NCBI GenBank assembly: GCA_005402585.1
Contig: BIFP01000068.1
Span: 186,001 to 250,000 of the forward strand
DNA from: Micromonosporaceae bacterium KJ-029
Lineage (GTDB): Bacteria; Actinomycetota; Actinomycetes; Mycobacteriales; Micromonosporaceae
Direction: 5' to 3'
DNA length: 64,000 bases
Shown: one piece after another, positions 31,260-40,116 of the stretch
How positions within the stretch are numbered: the stretch's first letter is position 1
How the letters are laid out: each line of letters starts with the position of its first letter
Notes under the pieces: model-generated
Told to the model about the DNA's origin: nothing
Database searches by the model: none
What the model saw: the letters and a program-made list of their open reading frames with translations, nothing else
Program-made: the position numbers and the translations under genes

Positions 31260-33137
31260 TCAGGAGGCGGTGATGGTGACGTTGTCCACAGCGGCCTCGA
31301 CCAGGCTGGCCGTCGAGAGGTCGGCCGCTTCCACCAGGATCCGGATCGACTGTCCGGCGTACGGGGTGAGGTTGAGGTTCGACTGCGTCCAGGCACCGTT
31401 GCGGTTGCTGGCTGCACCGGTCTGGGTGAGCAGCGCCGTGGTGCCGCCGTTGTGCACCACACTGATCCGGAAGTAGTCCGCCGAGGACGAGTTCGAGCCG
31501 TGCGCCAGGTACCAGGCCAGCGACAGGGTCAGCGTGCCGCTGGACGGCAGCGTGATGGCCGGGGACCGTGCGCTGGTCACGCCGTCGTCGACGTCGTAGT
31601 CACCCGCGCTGGCGCCGGCCAGCCGGCCGGTCACCAGGTCGTTGCTGCCGGCGTACGGGGTGAGCTGCTTGGCCCCGCTGGAGTTGGTGGCCTGCGCGGC
31701 GCCCCGCTCCCACTGGCCCGAGGTCGCGGTGTCGGTGCCGTTGGGGTTGATCGTCCAGCCGGTCGCGGTCTCGAAGGTGTCCGACCAGACCGTGGTCCCG
31801 CCGCCACCACCGCAGTACTGCGCCTGCTTGCCGATCGCCCGGTACGGGCAGTCGGCGTACTCGGCGAGCATGAGCACCGCTTCCCGGTTCCGCGACGTCT
31901 GCGCGGGGATCACCTCGTCGGGCGGGTAGAAGCCGCCGCCGGAGGCCGTACGCGGGTACAGCTCGAAGGTGTACGCCCAGATGCCGTGCACCGCCCACAT
32001 CCAGTCGATGCTGCTGCCGTCGGTGATGTACAGGTCACTGGACTGCTGCGGGGTGAAGCCGTTGGTCGCCGCCATCTGCCGGCCGATGGTGGCGAAGGTG
32101 TTGAACTGGTCGGCCGTCATCCCCGGGGCGGTGTCGTTGTAGGTGTAGCCGTACGGCCAGAGCACCAGTTCCGAGTAGGTGTGGAAGTCGATGTTGGCCT
32201 TGATCTGCTGCACGCCGCCGACCACCCGGCTGTTGACGAAGTTGCGCAGCGCCTGCGTCTCGGGGGCGGAGAAGGCCGACGGGCCCCGGTAGGTGTCCGA
32301 GGAGGTGGAGCTGGACGAGCCGCCGCAGCAGCCCCAGTTGTAGCTCCAGTTCCGGTTCAGGTCGGTGCCGACGTACGACGATCCGCTGTTGGGCTGGCGG
32401 TTCTTCCGCCAGGACCGGTACGAGCCGGTGGCGATGTCGTACTCGCTGCCGTCCGGGTTGACCGTCGGCACGATCCAGATCTCCCGGTTGTTGACCAGGT
32501 TGGTGATCCGGGAGTCGGTGCCGTAGTTCTGGGTGAAGAGGCGCATCAGGTAGATCGCCATCTCGACGGTCAGGTGCTCGCGGGCGTGCTGCTGCGAGTT
32601 GAACAGGATCTCCGGCTCGTTCTCGTCGACGGCGACGTTGTCGGAGATCTTCACCGCCATCAGGTCCCGACCCTCGTACGAGGTGCCGATGCTGATCTTG
32701 CGCGCGATCGACGGATAGCTGGCGACGATCTGGTTGACCACGGCGGTCAGCTCGGCGTAGTCGTGGTAGTCGGCATCGGCCGGTGGGAAGGCCAGCGTGC
32801 CGACGTCACCGTGGGCATGGCCCCGGTCGGTTGGCTCCGGGGCGACCGCCTCCAGTTCGAACCCGAGCCGGGTGATGGCGGCGGCCTCGGCGCGGGTGGC
32901 CGAGACGTGCAGCACCCCGTGCTCGGAGTAGTCGATGGAGGCACCGGTGCGGGCGACCGCGCTGCGGTCGGCGAGCGTACGCGGACCGATCACCCGGTAG
33001 GGCGTGGCGGCCGGTTGCTCCTCCCGGTCGGGAGCCGGCCGGGCGGAGACCGGTGGTGCGGAGATGGCGAGCAGGCCGAGCCCGGCGGCGACGATGAGCG
33101 CCAGTGCACGGCGGACGGGGATGGTGCGGAAGGCCAT
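31260..33137 (-). CDS. Secreted zinc carboxypeptidase, M14 family
   Basis: This 625-residue exported peptidase has a signal peptide (ending near PVSARP) and a propeptide. The M14 domain has zinc ligands in QQHAREH (HxxE) and DFHTYSE, and the catalytic Glu in FELYP. Residues after about 470, following a Cys-containing linker and a Gly-rich stretch, form a beta-sandwich (jelly-roll, proprotein-convertase-P-like) domain. The ATG at 33137 has GAGGAGG six bases upstream. Specificity cannot be set from sequence. It is probably a scavenging enzyme. Confidence 0.9.
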   Translation of the reverse strand: MAFRTIPVRRALALIVAAGLGLLAISAPPVSARPAPDREEQPAATPYRVIGPRTLADRSAVARTGASIDYSEHGVLHVSATRAEAAAITRLGFELEAVAPEPTDRGHAHGDVGTLAFPPADADYHDYAELTAVVNQIVASYPSIARKISIGTSYEGRDLMAVKISDNVAVDENEPEILFNSQQHAREHLTVEMAIYLMRLFTQNYGTDSRITNLVNNREIWIVPTVNPDGSEYDIATGSYRSWRKNRQPNSGSSYVGTDLNRNWSYNWGCCGGSSSSTSSDTYRGPSAFSAPETQALRNFVNSRVVGGVQQIKANIDFHTYSELVLWPYGYTYNDTAPGMTADQFNTFATIGRQMAATNGFTPQQSSDLYITDGSSIDWMWAVHGIWAYTFELYPRTASGGGFYPPDEVIPAQTSRNREAVLMLAEYADCPYRAIGKQAQYCGGGGGTTVWSDTFETATGWTINPNGTDTATSGQWERGAAQATNSSGAKQLTPYAGSNDLVTGRLAGASAGDYDVDDGVTSARSPAITLPSSGTLTLSLAWYLAHGSNSSSADYFRISVVHNGGTTALLTQTGAASNRNGAWTQSNLNLTPYAGQSIRILVEAADLSTASLVEAAVDNVTITAS

Positions 33138-33155
33138 GGACAACCTCCTCGAGGC

Positions 33156-33196
33156 GCGGGGGATCCCCCGCCCGGTGGCGGACAGCCCGCCACCGG
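33156..33196 (-). promoter_or_regulatory. Two adjacent palindromes in the carboxypeptidase leader
   Basis: GCGGGGGATCCCCCGC (33156-33171) is a perfect 16-bp palindrome. CCGGTGGCGG and CCGCCACCGG (33172-33181, 33187-33196) form a second perfect stem. They lie 19 to 59 bases before the ATG and could be an attenuator, operator or stability element. Confidence 0.45.
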
Positions 33197-33312
33197 CCCC
33201 ATGGTCATATCAACATCGATCGTTCTTTAGTCCATCCCAGCCGGATCCTCACGCCGGCAACATATTTCCTCCGGCTGGCGCGGGACGGAGTCGGGCGCCG
33301 GAACCGGCTGGC

Positions 33313-33654
33313 TCAGGCAGCCGGGCCGCGCCCCTGCTCCGAGGTGGTGCCGGGCTGGTCTCCGGCGGCCCCGGTCGCTCCGCCGCCCGCCGGGGTGTCG
33401 TCGGCGGGCTGGTCGTCGCCGGCGAGGGCGGCCCGCAGCCGCTCCTTCTCCGAACGGCGGCGCTCGGCGGCGGCGGCCATCTCCTCGCCCATCTCGTCAC
33501 GCCAGCGCTTGAGCAGGAAGAACGAGAGTGCGGCGGAGAACAGCAGCGCCACCATCAGCTTCAGGAAGATGTTCATGTCGACCGGCCAGAGGGCCGCCAC
33601 GACGACCACGAACAGGCCGATCCGACCCAGTGTGTACTTAACCGCCGCGCTCAC
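33313..33654 (-). CDS. DUF4229-like small membrane protein
   Basis: The 113-residue protein has two hydrophobic helices (GRIGLFVVVVAALWPV and LKLMVALLFSAALSFFLL). A basic motif KRWRDEM and a charged, Pro/Gly-rich tail follow. This matches actinobacterial DUF4229 as I remember it. I chose GTG at 33654 because it overlaps the TGA of a family-2 cassette. A longer frame through the cassette is unlikely to be real. Function is unknown. Confidence 0.72.
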   Translation of the reverse strand: MSAAVKYTLGRIGLFVVVVAALWPVDMNIFLKLMVALLFSAALSFFLLKRWRDEMGEEMAAAAERRRSEKERLRAALAGDDQPADDTPAGGGATGAAGDQPGTTSEQGRGPAA

Positions 33655-33734
33655 GCCGTCGCCTCGCTTCGCTCGCCCACGGCGCGAGGCGCCACGCTGC
33701 TGCGCCTGATGGTTCGCTCGCTTCGCTCGCTCAC
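33651..33734 (-). repeat. Coupled mini-ORF cassette, family 2, copy B (before DUF4229 gene)
   Basis: A 27-codon frame (VSERSERTIRRSSVAPRAVG start) ends in TGA overlapping the GTG of the DUF4229-like gene. Its GTG overlaps the TGA of an open frame ending NGVAA, with no recognised start. CGGCGTGAGCG flanks it. Confidence 0.8.
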
Positions 33735-33812
33735 GCCGCCACTCCATTCTGTGCCGTCCGGCTGACGGCGCTGTCAATCCTGCGGTGCCGGGCCGCCCGA
33801 CGGAAGCCTGGC

Positions 33813-34238
33813 TCAGCCCGTCCGGCTGGTCAGCCAGCGGACGCCAGGAAACCAGATCGCCGCGTACACCACGGTGAACGTCGCCGCGCCCAGCGTGCCG
33901 GACAGCAGCGGCGGCAGCCCGGTGGTCACGCCGGCCAGCGCCAGCCCGGAGACCACCGCCACCGCGACGGCCACCAGCGCGGCCACCACCCGGGGAGCAC
34001 CGAACTCCCAGGCCCGGAAGTCCTCCCAGAACAGCCAGGCCGGCAGGATCACCGCCAGCCAGCCGTTGGCCTGGCCGAAGTCACCGGCCCCGAACGAGGC
34101 GAAGGCCGCGTCGAAGAGCACCAGCACCAGCAGCCCGATGACCACCCCGGCCAGGGTGACCCCGAGCAGGTCGCCCAGGGTCTGGATGCGCCCCTCGGCG
34201 TCCCGGCGGGGAAACGTGCCGCTCTGCTGCTCAGTCAT
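33813..34238 (-). CDS. Hypothetical four-helix membrane protein
   Basis: This 141-residue protein has about four hydrophobic segments and a short polar N-terminus (MTEQQSGTFPRRD). A conserved-looking PAWLFWEDFRAWEFG sits between helices 2 and 3. I do not recognise the family. The ATG at 34238 has only a weak CAGGG upstream. It precedes the DUF4229-like gene on the same strand. Confidence 0.6.
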   Translation of the reverse strand: MTEQQSGTFPRRDAEGRIQTLGDLLGVTLAGVVIGLLVLVLFDAAFASFGAGDFGQANGWLAVILPAWLFWEDFRAWEFGAPRVVAALVAVAVAVVSGLALAGVTTGLPPLLSGTLGAATFTVVYAAIWFPGVRWLTSRTG

Positions 34239-34338
34239 CCCTGACGAGGGTACGCGAGTCCCGGTGGTACCAGTTCGCTGGCCGGGTCGGCTGCGGCTCG
34301 CGTGGGCGACCCGGGTACCGCGGCGCGAGCCCACCGGC

Positions 34339-34788
34339 TCATCCGGCGGGAAGTTCCCGTCGCCGCCGCGCCAACACCCGCAGCGCCGCGCCGCCACCGA
34401 CCAGCGCCGCACCGGCGACCACCAGGGCACCGATGGCGACGCCCGTGCGCGGCAGGCCGCCGCCGGGCGACGGCACGGGGGCAACCGGTGAAGCGGTGGC
34501 CGTCGGCGAGGTGGTTGGCGTCGGCGAGGTGGTTGGCGTCGGCGACGCGGTCGGGCTGGTGGTGCCGGAGGGGGTCGGCCTGGGAGCGATCGAGACAGAT
34601 ATGCGAACACGCCAACCCGGCTCGTCGCCCTGAGCGGGCACGGGTGCCGCGGAGGTCATGGCGACCCCGGTCGCCGCGATCGGGGGCCGGTGGTCGACGG
34701 CGGCCTGGGCACTCGCCACCCAGAGGGCGACGATCGCTCCGGCCATCGAGGCGACCGCCCCCGCACGGCGGATCCGGGTCCTTTTCAC
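34339..34788 (-). CDS. Small LPxTG-type surface protein
   Basis: The 149-residue exported protein has an N-terminal signal (KRTRIRRAGAVASMAGAIVA to AQAA), a Thr/Ser/Pro spacer and a C-terminal LPRTG followed by a hydrophobic segment and ARRRRELPAG. It is a sortase substrate by pattern. The spacer comes from a 21-bp repeat encoding TSPTPT units. GTG at 34788 overlaps the stop of a small upstream membrane ORF as GTGA. It is the second LPxTG protein in the window. Confidence 0.72.
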   Translation of the reverse strand: MKRTRIRRAGAVASMAGAIVALWVASAQAAVDHRPPIAATGVAMTSAAPVPAQGDEPGWRVRISVSIAPRPTPSGTTSPTASPTPTTSPTPTTSPTATASPVAPVPSPGGGLPRTGVAIGALVVAGAALVGGGAALRVLARRRRELPAG

Positions 34789-34943
34789 CACAATCTCTCT
34801 CTCGTCTGCGGTCTCAATCGCAGTGCCGGTGGAGCCGGACCGCAGGCGACGCGGCGTACGACGATCACCAGGACCAGGGCCGTGACCAGGACCCCGAGGA
34901 AGATCAGCATCCCCCAAGGTGCCGCCGGTGTCGAGCCGCCCAT
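34785..34943 (-). CDS. Putative single-helix small membrane protein
   Basis: This 52-residue frame starts MGGSTPAAPWG and contains one clear helix (MLIFLGVLVTALVLVIVVRR). It ends in a TGA overlapping the GTG of the LPxTG gene, which supports its reality. No good Shine-Dalgarno is seen. Confidence 0.5.
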   Translation of the reverse strand: MGGSTPAAPWGMLIFLGVLVTALVLVIVVRRVACGPAPPALRLRPQTRERLW

Positions 34944-34987
34944 TGGCGGACGCCACCAGCTCCGTTCGGTCCGGCCCGCCGACCGGT

Positions 34988-35198
34988 TCAGTTGCTGAGG
35001 GGTAGCTCCGTCGCGGCCAGCCACCGCTCGGCGGTACTCCGGCGACGAGCGAGTAGCCGCAGCAGGGCCAGCAGGGCGAGGATCCACCAGGGGTTGGGCA
35101 GCGACGCGGAGCCGGTCCCCCGGTTTCCGGTAAGCCAGCGCTCGGCGTCGTCGGACCTGGCCGGCGGAGCGGCACTCCGACCGGCGGGGCGGCTCAGG
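34988..35198 (-). pseudogene. Possible small membrane ORF or remnant lacking a normal start
   Basis: A frame downstream of mqnE encodes SDDAERWLTGNRG, then a helix LPNPWWILALLALLRLLARR and ends ELPLSN. It has no ATG, GTG or TTG in a suitable place. The helix looks real, so it may be a CTG-started gene or a degraded one. Confidence 0.3.
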
Positions 35199-36368
35199 TC
35201 AGGCCCAGACCTGCTGCGGCTCGGCGCGACGCTCGGCCAGCGACGGGGCGGCGTCGTACTCGCGGACCACCTCGTATCGGGTGTTGCGCTCGACCGGGCG
35301 GAACCCGGCGTCCCAGATCAGGTGCAGCAGGTCGTCCCGGTGCATGGTGTTCGGCGTCCCGTACGAGTCGGCGTCGTGGGTGATCTTGTATTCCACGACC
35401 GAACCGTCCAGGTCGTCCACACCGAAGTTGAGCGACAGCTGGGCCACCGAGAGCCCGTGCATCACCCAGAAGCACTTGACGTGCGGCACGTTGTCGAACA
35501 GCAGCCGGGAGACCGCGAAGGTCTTCAGCGACTCGGCCGGCGAGGCCATCGTCGTCCGGGCCTGGATCCGGTTACGGATCTTGCCGTCCGCCGAGTCGAC
35601 GAAGTCGTGCTGGTACCGCAGTGGAATGAAGACCAGGAAGCCACCGGTCTCGTCCTGCAGCTCGCGCAGCCGCAGCACGTGGTCGACCCGGTGCCGAGGC
35701 TCCTCGATGTGGCCGTAGAGCATTGTCGACGGGGTCTTCATGCCCTTGCTGTGTGCCAGCCGGTGGATCCGCGACCAGTCCTCCCAGTGGCAGGCGTGGT
35801 CGACGATGTGCTGGCGGACCTCCCAGTCGAAGATCTCCGCGCCGCCGCCGGTCAGCGACTCCAGGCCGGCATCCATCAGCTCGTCGAGGATCGCGTCGGC
35901 GGTCAGCCCGCTGATCTTCTCGAACCACTGCACCTCGGTCGCGGTGAACGCCTTGAGCTTCACGTTCGGCAGCGCCGCCTTCAGCTCGCGCAGCACCTTC
36001 GGGTAGTAACGCCAGGGCAGCGTCGGGTGCAGGCCGTTGACGATGTGCAGCTCGGTGAGCTGCTCGTCCTCCATCTCCTTGGCCTTACGGACCGCCTCGT
36101 CGATCCGCATCGTGTACGCGTCCTTCTCGCCCGGCTTGCGCTGGAACGAGCAGTACGCGCAGGAGGCGGAACACACGTTGGTCAGGTTGAGGTGCCGGTT
36201 GACGTTGAACATGACCCGGTCACCGTTCGACTCGGTGCGCCGGTGGTGCGCCAGCCGGCCGAGCCAGGTCAGGTCATCGCTGGAGTAGAGGGCGATCCCG
36301 TCCTCACGGGTCAGCCGCTCCCCCGCGTACACCTTCGCTTCGAGCTCGCGCTTGAGTCCGGCGTCCAT
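35199..36368 (-). CDS. mqnE: Aminofutalosine synthase (radical SAM)
   Basis: MqnE (389 residues) joins 3-enolpyruvylbenzoate to SAM to form aminofutalosine. The cluster motif CSASCAYC (CX3CX2C) near residue 69 follows NRHLNLTNV. ELHIVNGLHPTLPWRYY, SLTGGGAEIFDWEVR and STMLYGHIEEPRHRVDH are conserved. I use ATG at 36368, with AAGGGACGGG upstream. A longer frame from 36401 would run into a direct repeat. It is single-gene, with its own promoter. Confidence 0.95.
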   Translation of the reverse strand: MDAGLKRELEAKVYAGERLTREDGIALYSSDDLTWLGRLAHHRRTESNGDRVMFNVNRHLNLTNVCSASCAYCSFQRKPGEKDAYTMRIDEAVRKAKEMEDEQLTELHIVNGLHPTLPWRYYPKVLRELKAALPNVKLKAFTATEVQWFEKISGLTADAILDELMDAGLESLTGGGAEIFDWEVRQHIVDHACHWEDWSRIHRLAHSKGMKTPSTMLYGHIEEPRHRVDHVLRLRELQDETGGFLVFIPLRYQHDFVDSADGKIRNRIQARTTMASPAESLKTFAVSRLLFDNVPHVKCFWVMHGLSVAQLSLNFGVDDLDGSVVEYKITHDADSYGTPNTMHRDDLLHLIWDAGFRPVERNTRYEVVREYDAAPSLAERRAEPQQVWA

Positions 36369-36393
36369 CGAAAGCCCGTCCCTTCCCACCTGC

Positions 36394-36428
36394 GGTCGCA
36401 ACCGGATCCCGGTCGCAACCAGAGCCTA
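36394..36428 (-). promoter_or_regulatory. mqnE promoter with direct repeat
   Basis: TAGGCT (36428-36423) is a -10 box about 60 bases before the ATG. Just downstream, GGTCGCAACC occurs twice (36394-36403 and 36411-36420) with a 17-base period and GATCC between. This is a candidate operator at the start of transcription. Confidence 0.45.
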
Positions 36429-36629
36429 CGTCGGCCGCAGACGCAGCTCACATCGCGGTCTGTCGGCAGCGCGGGCGACACCGGACTCTCAGCCTCCTGT
36501 TACCCGCCCAGACATCGACAGCGCCATGGCAACTGAGGTAAGACAGGATGGGGCACAAAGACAACCCTGATAGCGTCCCGAACCGCCGCGTCCCCTCGGC
36601 GCGGTGCAGCACGCCAGACGGGGAGCGGC

Positions 36630-38180
36630 ATGGTCGACAGCGCAAACGGGCGACGGCAGCGGCGACGGAGCCCGGTGGTCTCACCGGTGCTGCGACCGAT
36701 GGTCTGGTCCGCGCTGCTGAGCGCCGTCGCCAGCGCGGTCCTCGCCGCACCGGCGTACGCCGAACCGAGCATTCCCGTCACGGTGCCCAACACCGGTTCC
36801 CGCCCGGTGGTCACCGGGCCGTTGCAACTGCCCGGCGGCGCCCAGGTCGGCGGCACCCCGGGCGTGGTGACCCCGCCCGTCACCTCCGGCGCCAGTGCGC
36901 TCGAAGCACAGATTAACGCCGTCGAGGTACGGATCGGCGAGCTCGGCACCCAACTGCTCGAACTGCAGCAACAGCGCGACGAGGCCGAGGCCCAGCACCT
37001 CACCGCCGAGCGCAATCTGGAGTTCGCCCGGGCTGCGGTGCAGCAGGCGCAGCAGCAGGCCGACCAGGCCGCCGCGGAGGCGATCAAGGCCGCCGCCGCG
37101 CTGCCGCCCGGCGACCTCGCGACCGACCTGCGCGACCTGGACCTGCTCCGGCGGGCCCACCTCGGCGAGAAGTCCGAGCACGCCACCGGCGCGGCGGCCG
37201 GCGAACTGACCCGTGCCCGCACCGACGAGCAGGTGGCCACGCAGGCGTACGCGGCGGCCGAGTCGCTGCTGCGGGGCGTCCAGGAGCAGTACGCCGCCAC
37301 GCAGAAGGCGCTGCGGGACGAAGAGGCGAAGCTGATCAAGCTGCGCGAGGACAACGCCGCGCAGCTGATCGAGGTGGCTCGCCAGCAGGAGCGCGCCGAG
37401 CAACAACTCGGCGCCGACTACCTCGACCAGTCCGCCAACGGGATGGTCGCTCATCCCACCGCGCTGGCTGCGGTCGCGTACGCCCGTAAGCAACTGGGCG
37501 ACCCGTACGTGTGGGGTGCTACCGGGCCGAACTCGTTCGACTGCTCGGGCCTGATCTGGTCGGCGTACCGGTCGGCGGGCTACTACGGGCTGCCCCGGGT
37601 CTCCCGCGACCAGTACTACGCGACCAGATCGCGGACGGTTCCGCGTACCGCGCTCCTCCCCGGCGACCTGGTCTTCTTCGCCTCCGGCAGCAGCTGGCAG
37701 AGCATCCACCACATGGGGATCTACATCGGCGGCGGCAAGATGATCCACGCCCCGACCACCGGCGACGTGGTGAAGATCTCGACCGTCCGCTGGTCCCGGC
37801 TCTACGCGGCGACCCGGGTGGTCGGTGCGGTGCCGGCCCCGACCGCCTCGCCCACCCCGTCGCAGTCCCCGACGCCCAAGCCGACGCCAAAACCGACGAC
37901 CACGCCCAAGCCGACGCCAAAGCCGACGACCACGCCGAAGCCGACGACGTCCCCGACCCCCTCGCCGACGCCGTCGGGCTCCACCTCGCCGTCACCCACG
38001 CCGACGCGTTCCCCCTCGCCCACACCCACCCCCTCCGACTCCGGCTCGCCGACGCCGAGCCCGTCGGTCACGTCGTCGCAGGACGCCGAGGACGGCGGCG
38101 CCGCCCCGACCACGGCGGCGAGCAGCTCCGCTCCCGAGAGGAGCGCGTCGGCCAGCCCGTCCGCCCTCGGCGGTCGCTGA
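36630..38180 (+). CDS. Secreted NlpC/P60 peptidoglycan hydrolase with coiled coil
   Basis: This 516-residue exported protein has a signal peptide (ending near AYAEPS). Residues 85-270 are a long Gln/Ala/Glu coiled coil. The NlpC/P60 domain at about 278-395 shows catalytic Cys in NSFDCSGL, His in SIHHMGIY and His in MIHAPTTGD. It is probably a RipA-type D,L-endopeptidase in cell separation. The last 120 residues are a Thr/Ser/Pro tail made of PTPKPT repeats. GGGGAGCGGC precedes the ATG. Confidence 0.9.
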   Translation: MVDSANGRRQRRRSPVVSPVLRPMVWSALLSAVASAVLAAPAYAEPSIPVTVPNTGSRPVVTGPLQLPGGAQVGGTPGVVTPPVTSGASALEAQINAVEVRIGELGTQLLELQQQRDEAEAQHLTAERNLEFARAAVQQAQQQADQAAAEAIKAAAALPPGDLATDLRDLDLLRRAHLGEKSEHATGAAAGELTRARTDEQVATQAYAAAESLLRGVQEQYAATQKALRDEEAKLIKLREDNAAQLIEVARQQERAEQQLGADYLDQSANGMVAHPTALAAVAYARKQLGDPYVWGATGPNSFDCSGLIWSAYRSAGYYGLPRVSRDQYYATRSRTVPRTALLPGDLVFFASGSSWQSIHHMGIYIGGGKMIHAPTTGDVVKISTVRWSRLYAATRVVGAVPAPTASPTPSQSPTPKPTPKPTTTPKPTPKPTTTPKPTTSPTPSPTPSGSTSPSPTPTRSPSPTPTPSDSGSPTPSPSVTSSQDAEDGGAAPTTAASSSAPERSASASPSALGGR

Positions 38181-38375
38181 CCCGGGCGGGCGCCCACCGC
38201 CGGCTCCACTTCCGGCGCGTCGGACGGTAGGCGGCGCGCCTCATCCGGCACACCGGGACACTGTGGGCACTCCGTGTGTGCGACACGGTCGGAATGTGGC
38301 ACGGTGTCTCTCAGGCACTCCCGGTCCGGCGGTACCGGTCCGGGTGCGGGTGCGAGCGTGGCGCGGAGGACGAGG

Positions 38376-39914
38376 ATGACCGAGCACGAGGTTCCGGCGG
38401 GGCCGGCCGAACCGGGGTCCGCTCCCGCCCCCAGCACGACCGCCGAGCCGACTCCGGCCGGGGGCATCCTTCCCGAGCCCGCGCCGACCGGTGGCACCTC
38501 CCCGGAGCAGTCCTCCACCGACGCCGGCTCCACCGCGCCGCGGGCCATGGCGGTCAGCGCCACGGAACGCCCGGCTGCGCCGGCCCGGGGCCGGGCGGGT
38601 GTCGCCCGGGTGGTGACGCCCCGGGAAGGCCCGGCCGGGTCCAACGGCATCACGGCCGGGTCCACCGCCGCCACGGCCGGGTCGAGCCGCACCACGGCCG
38701 GGTCGACCGGGACCACGTACCGGGCGACGGCATCGCCGGTCCCGGCTGGGCACGCCCCGGAGGGTGAATCGCCGACCAGCCCAGCCCAGCCCAGCGCAGC
38801 CGGCACGGCCGGCCCCGCGGGCCTGAGCGGCACCGCTGGGGCGGCGGGCACGGCCGGCGTCTCCGGACGGCGGGAGCTGCCGAAACCGGTACGGGCCAGC
38901 GTCCGGGTGCCCGGAATGAGCAAGGTGAGCGCGGACGAGGCACAGGCCGCCGGGAGCGGCGGCAGGGCCGCCGGCGTCTACCGGTCGTCACCGGTCAATC
39001 CGGAGCCACCGGAGCCCGCCCAGCCACCGGAGCCGGCCAGGCCGCCGACCCCGCCCACCCCCGAGCCGGAGCCCGCACCGGCGCCCTACCCGCCGGTACC
39101 CGAGCCCACCCCGCCCTCGCCGGCGCCGCCCGTGCCCACGCCGGCACCACCGGCGCCCGTGCCGTACCCGCCGGGGCCGATCCCCGCTCCGCCGCCCGGC
39201 CCTCGACCCGCACCGCCGGCGCCGGGCCCACCGACACCGCCTCCCGGCCCACCGGTGCCCGCACCACCGCCCCCACCGGGCCCGATGCCCGCACCGCCGT
39301 TCCCACCGCCACCCGCCACAGCGGGCCCAGCCGTGCCGGCTCCCGCGCTGCCGGCCTGGCCGCCACCCGCCACGGCGAGCCCGGCCGTGCCGGCTCCCGC
39401 GCTGCCGGCCTGGCCGCCACCGACCAGTCCCGGGGGCCGCCGGGACGAACCGTCCCCCGGTTCATCTGGTGCGGCGCCCCGACCGTCGTCCCGTCCCGGC
39501 CTGCTGCCGGCGGCGGGGGCCCCGACCGCCACACCCGGCACCCACCCGGGTGTGACCCGCGCCATGCCCCCGGCCGGCGTTGACCCGGTCGGCCGGGGCG
39601 GCGCGGCCGCCGGCGGCGGACCGGAGCCGGCCGCCCATCGCCCCAGCGGGTCCGATCTGAGCGCGTACTACGCCGCCGGCACGGGCTCGGCCACGGTGGC
39701 CTTTCCCGCCGGCGAGCCGGAGAACTCGGGTTCGCTGACCGGGCACATCCTGGCCCAGGGCTGGGCGGAGACCCCGGCCGAGCGGTCCAGCGGCACCGTC
39801 AAGGTGGTGATCGTGATGGCTGTCGCGCTGGTCCTGCTGGTGACGATCAGCGTGGTGGTCGTGCTGGCGGCGAACGACGCGCTGGGCGGTGTGACCGGCG
39901 GCCTGCTGGAGTAG
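38376..39914 (+). CDS. Proline-rich membrane protein of unknown function
   Basis: The 512-residue protein is about three-quarters Pro/Ala/Gly/Ser. One C-terminal helix (VKVVIVMAVALVLLVTISVVV) follows. The N-terminal part is hydrophilic, and residues 210-390 are runs of PPPPGP-type proline. A block of about 17 residues, PAVPAPALPAWPP, is directly repeated. ATG at 38376 has GGAGG upstream. Topology suggests a cytoplasmic or exposed disordered domain on a single anchor. No domain is recognised. Confidence 0.65.
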   Translation: MTEHEVPAGPAEPGSAPAPSTTAEPTPAGGILPEPAPTGGTSPEQSSTDAGSTAPRAMAVSATERPAAPARGRAGVARVVTPREGPAGSNGITAGSTAATAGSSRTTAGSTGTTYRATASPVPAGHAPEGESPTSPAQPSAAGTAGPAGLSGTAGAAGTAGVSGRRELPKPVRASVRVPGMSKVSADEAQAAGSGGRAAGVYRSSPVNPEPPEPAQPPEPARPPTPPTPEPEPAPAPYPPVPEPTPPSPAPPVPTPAPPAPVPYPPGPIPAPPPGPRPAPPAPGPPTPPPGPPVPAPPPPPGPMPAPPFPPPPATAGPAVPAPALPAWPPPATASPAVPAPALPAWPPPTSPGGRRDEPSPGSSGAAPRPSSRPGLLPAAGAPTATPGTHPGVTRAMPPAGVDPVGRGGAAAGGGPEPAAHRPSGSDLSAYYAAGTGSATVAFPAGEPENSGSLTGHILAQGWAETPAERSSGTVKVVIVMAVALVLLVTISVVVVLAANDALGGVTGGLLE

Positions 39915-40116
39915 GGCGGCGGGAGCGGATCGGCGGGGTGAGTCCGCCCACTACCCACCCGCGCACCCGGTGGGTGCGTGACGACCGCCGTACACTTGTC
40001 GGCGATCACTGACCCGGCGCGCACCTGGCGCGCCCATGGGCGTTCTTGCCGACGATCCGGCGGCGTTGTGCCGCGGCGGGACATCGCAAAGGTGCGCCCC
40101 GCTCGAAAGGCATTTC

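Noticed and set aside
36481..36629. c-di-AMP (ydaO-type) riboswitch before the NlpC/P60 gene
   Set aside because: Known for some cell-wall hydrolase genes, but the leader is short and the conserved blocks are not visible.
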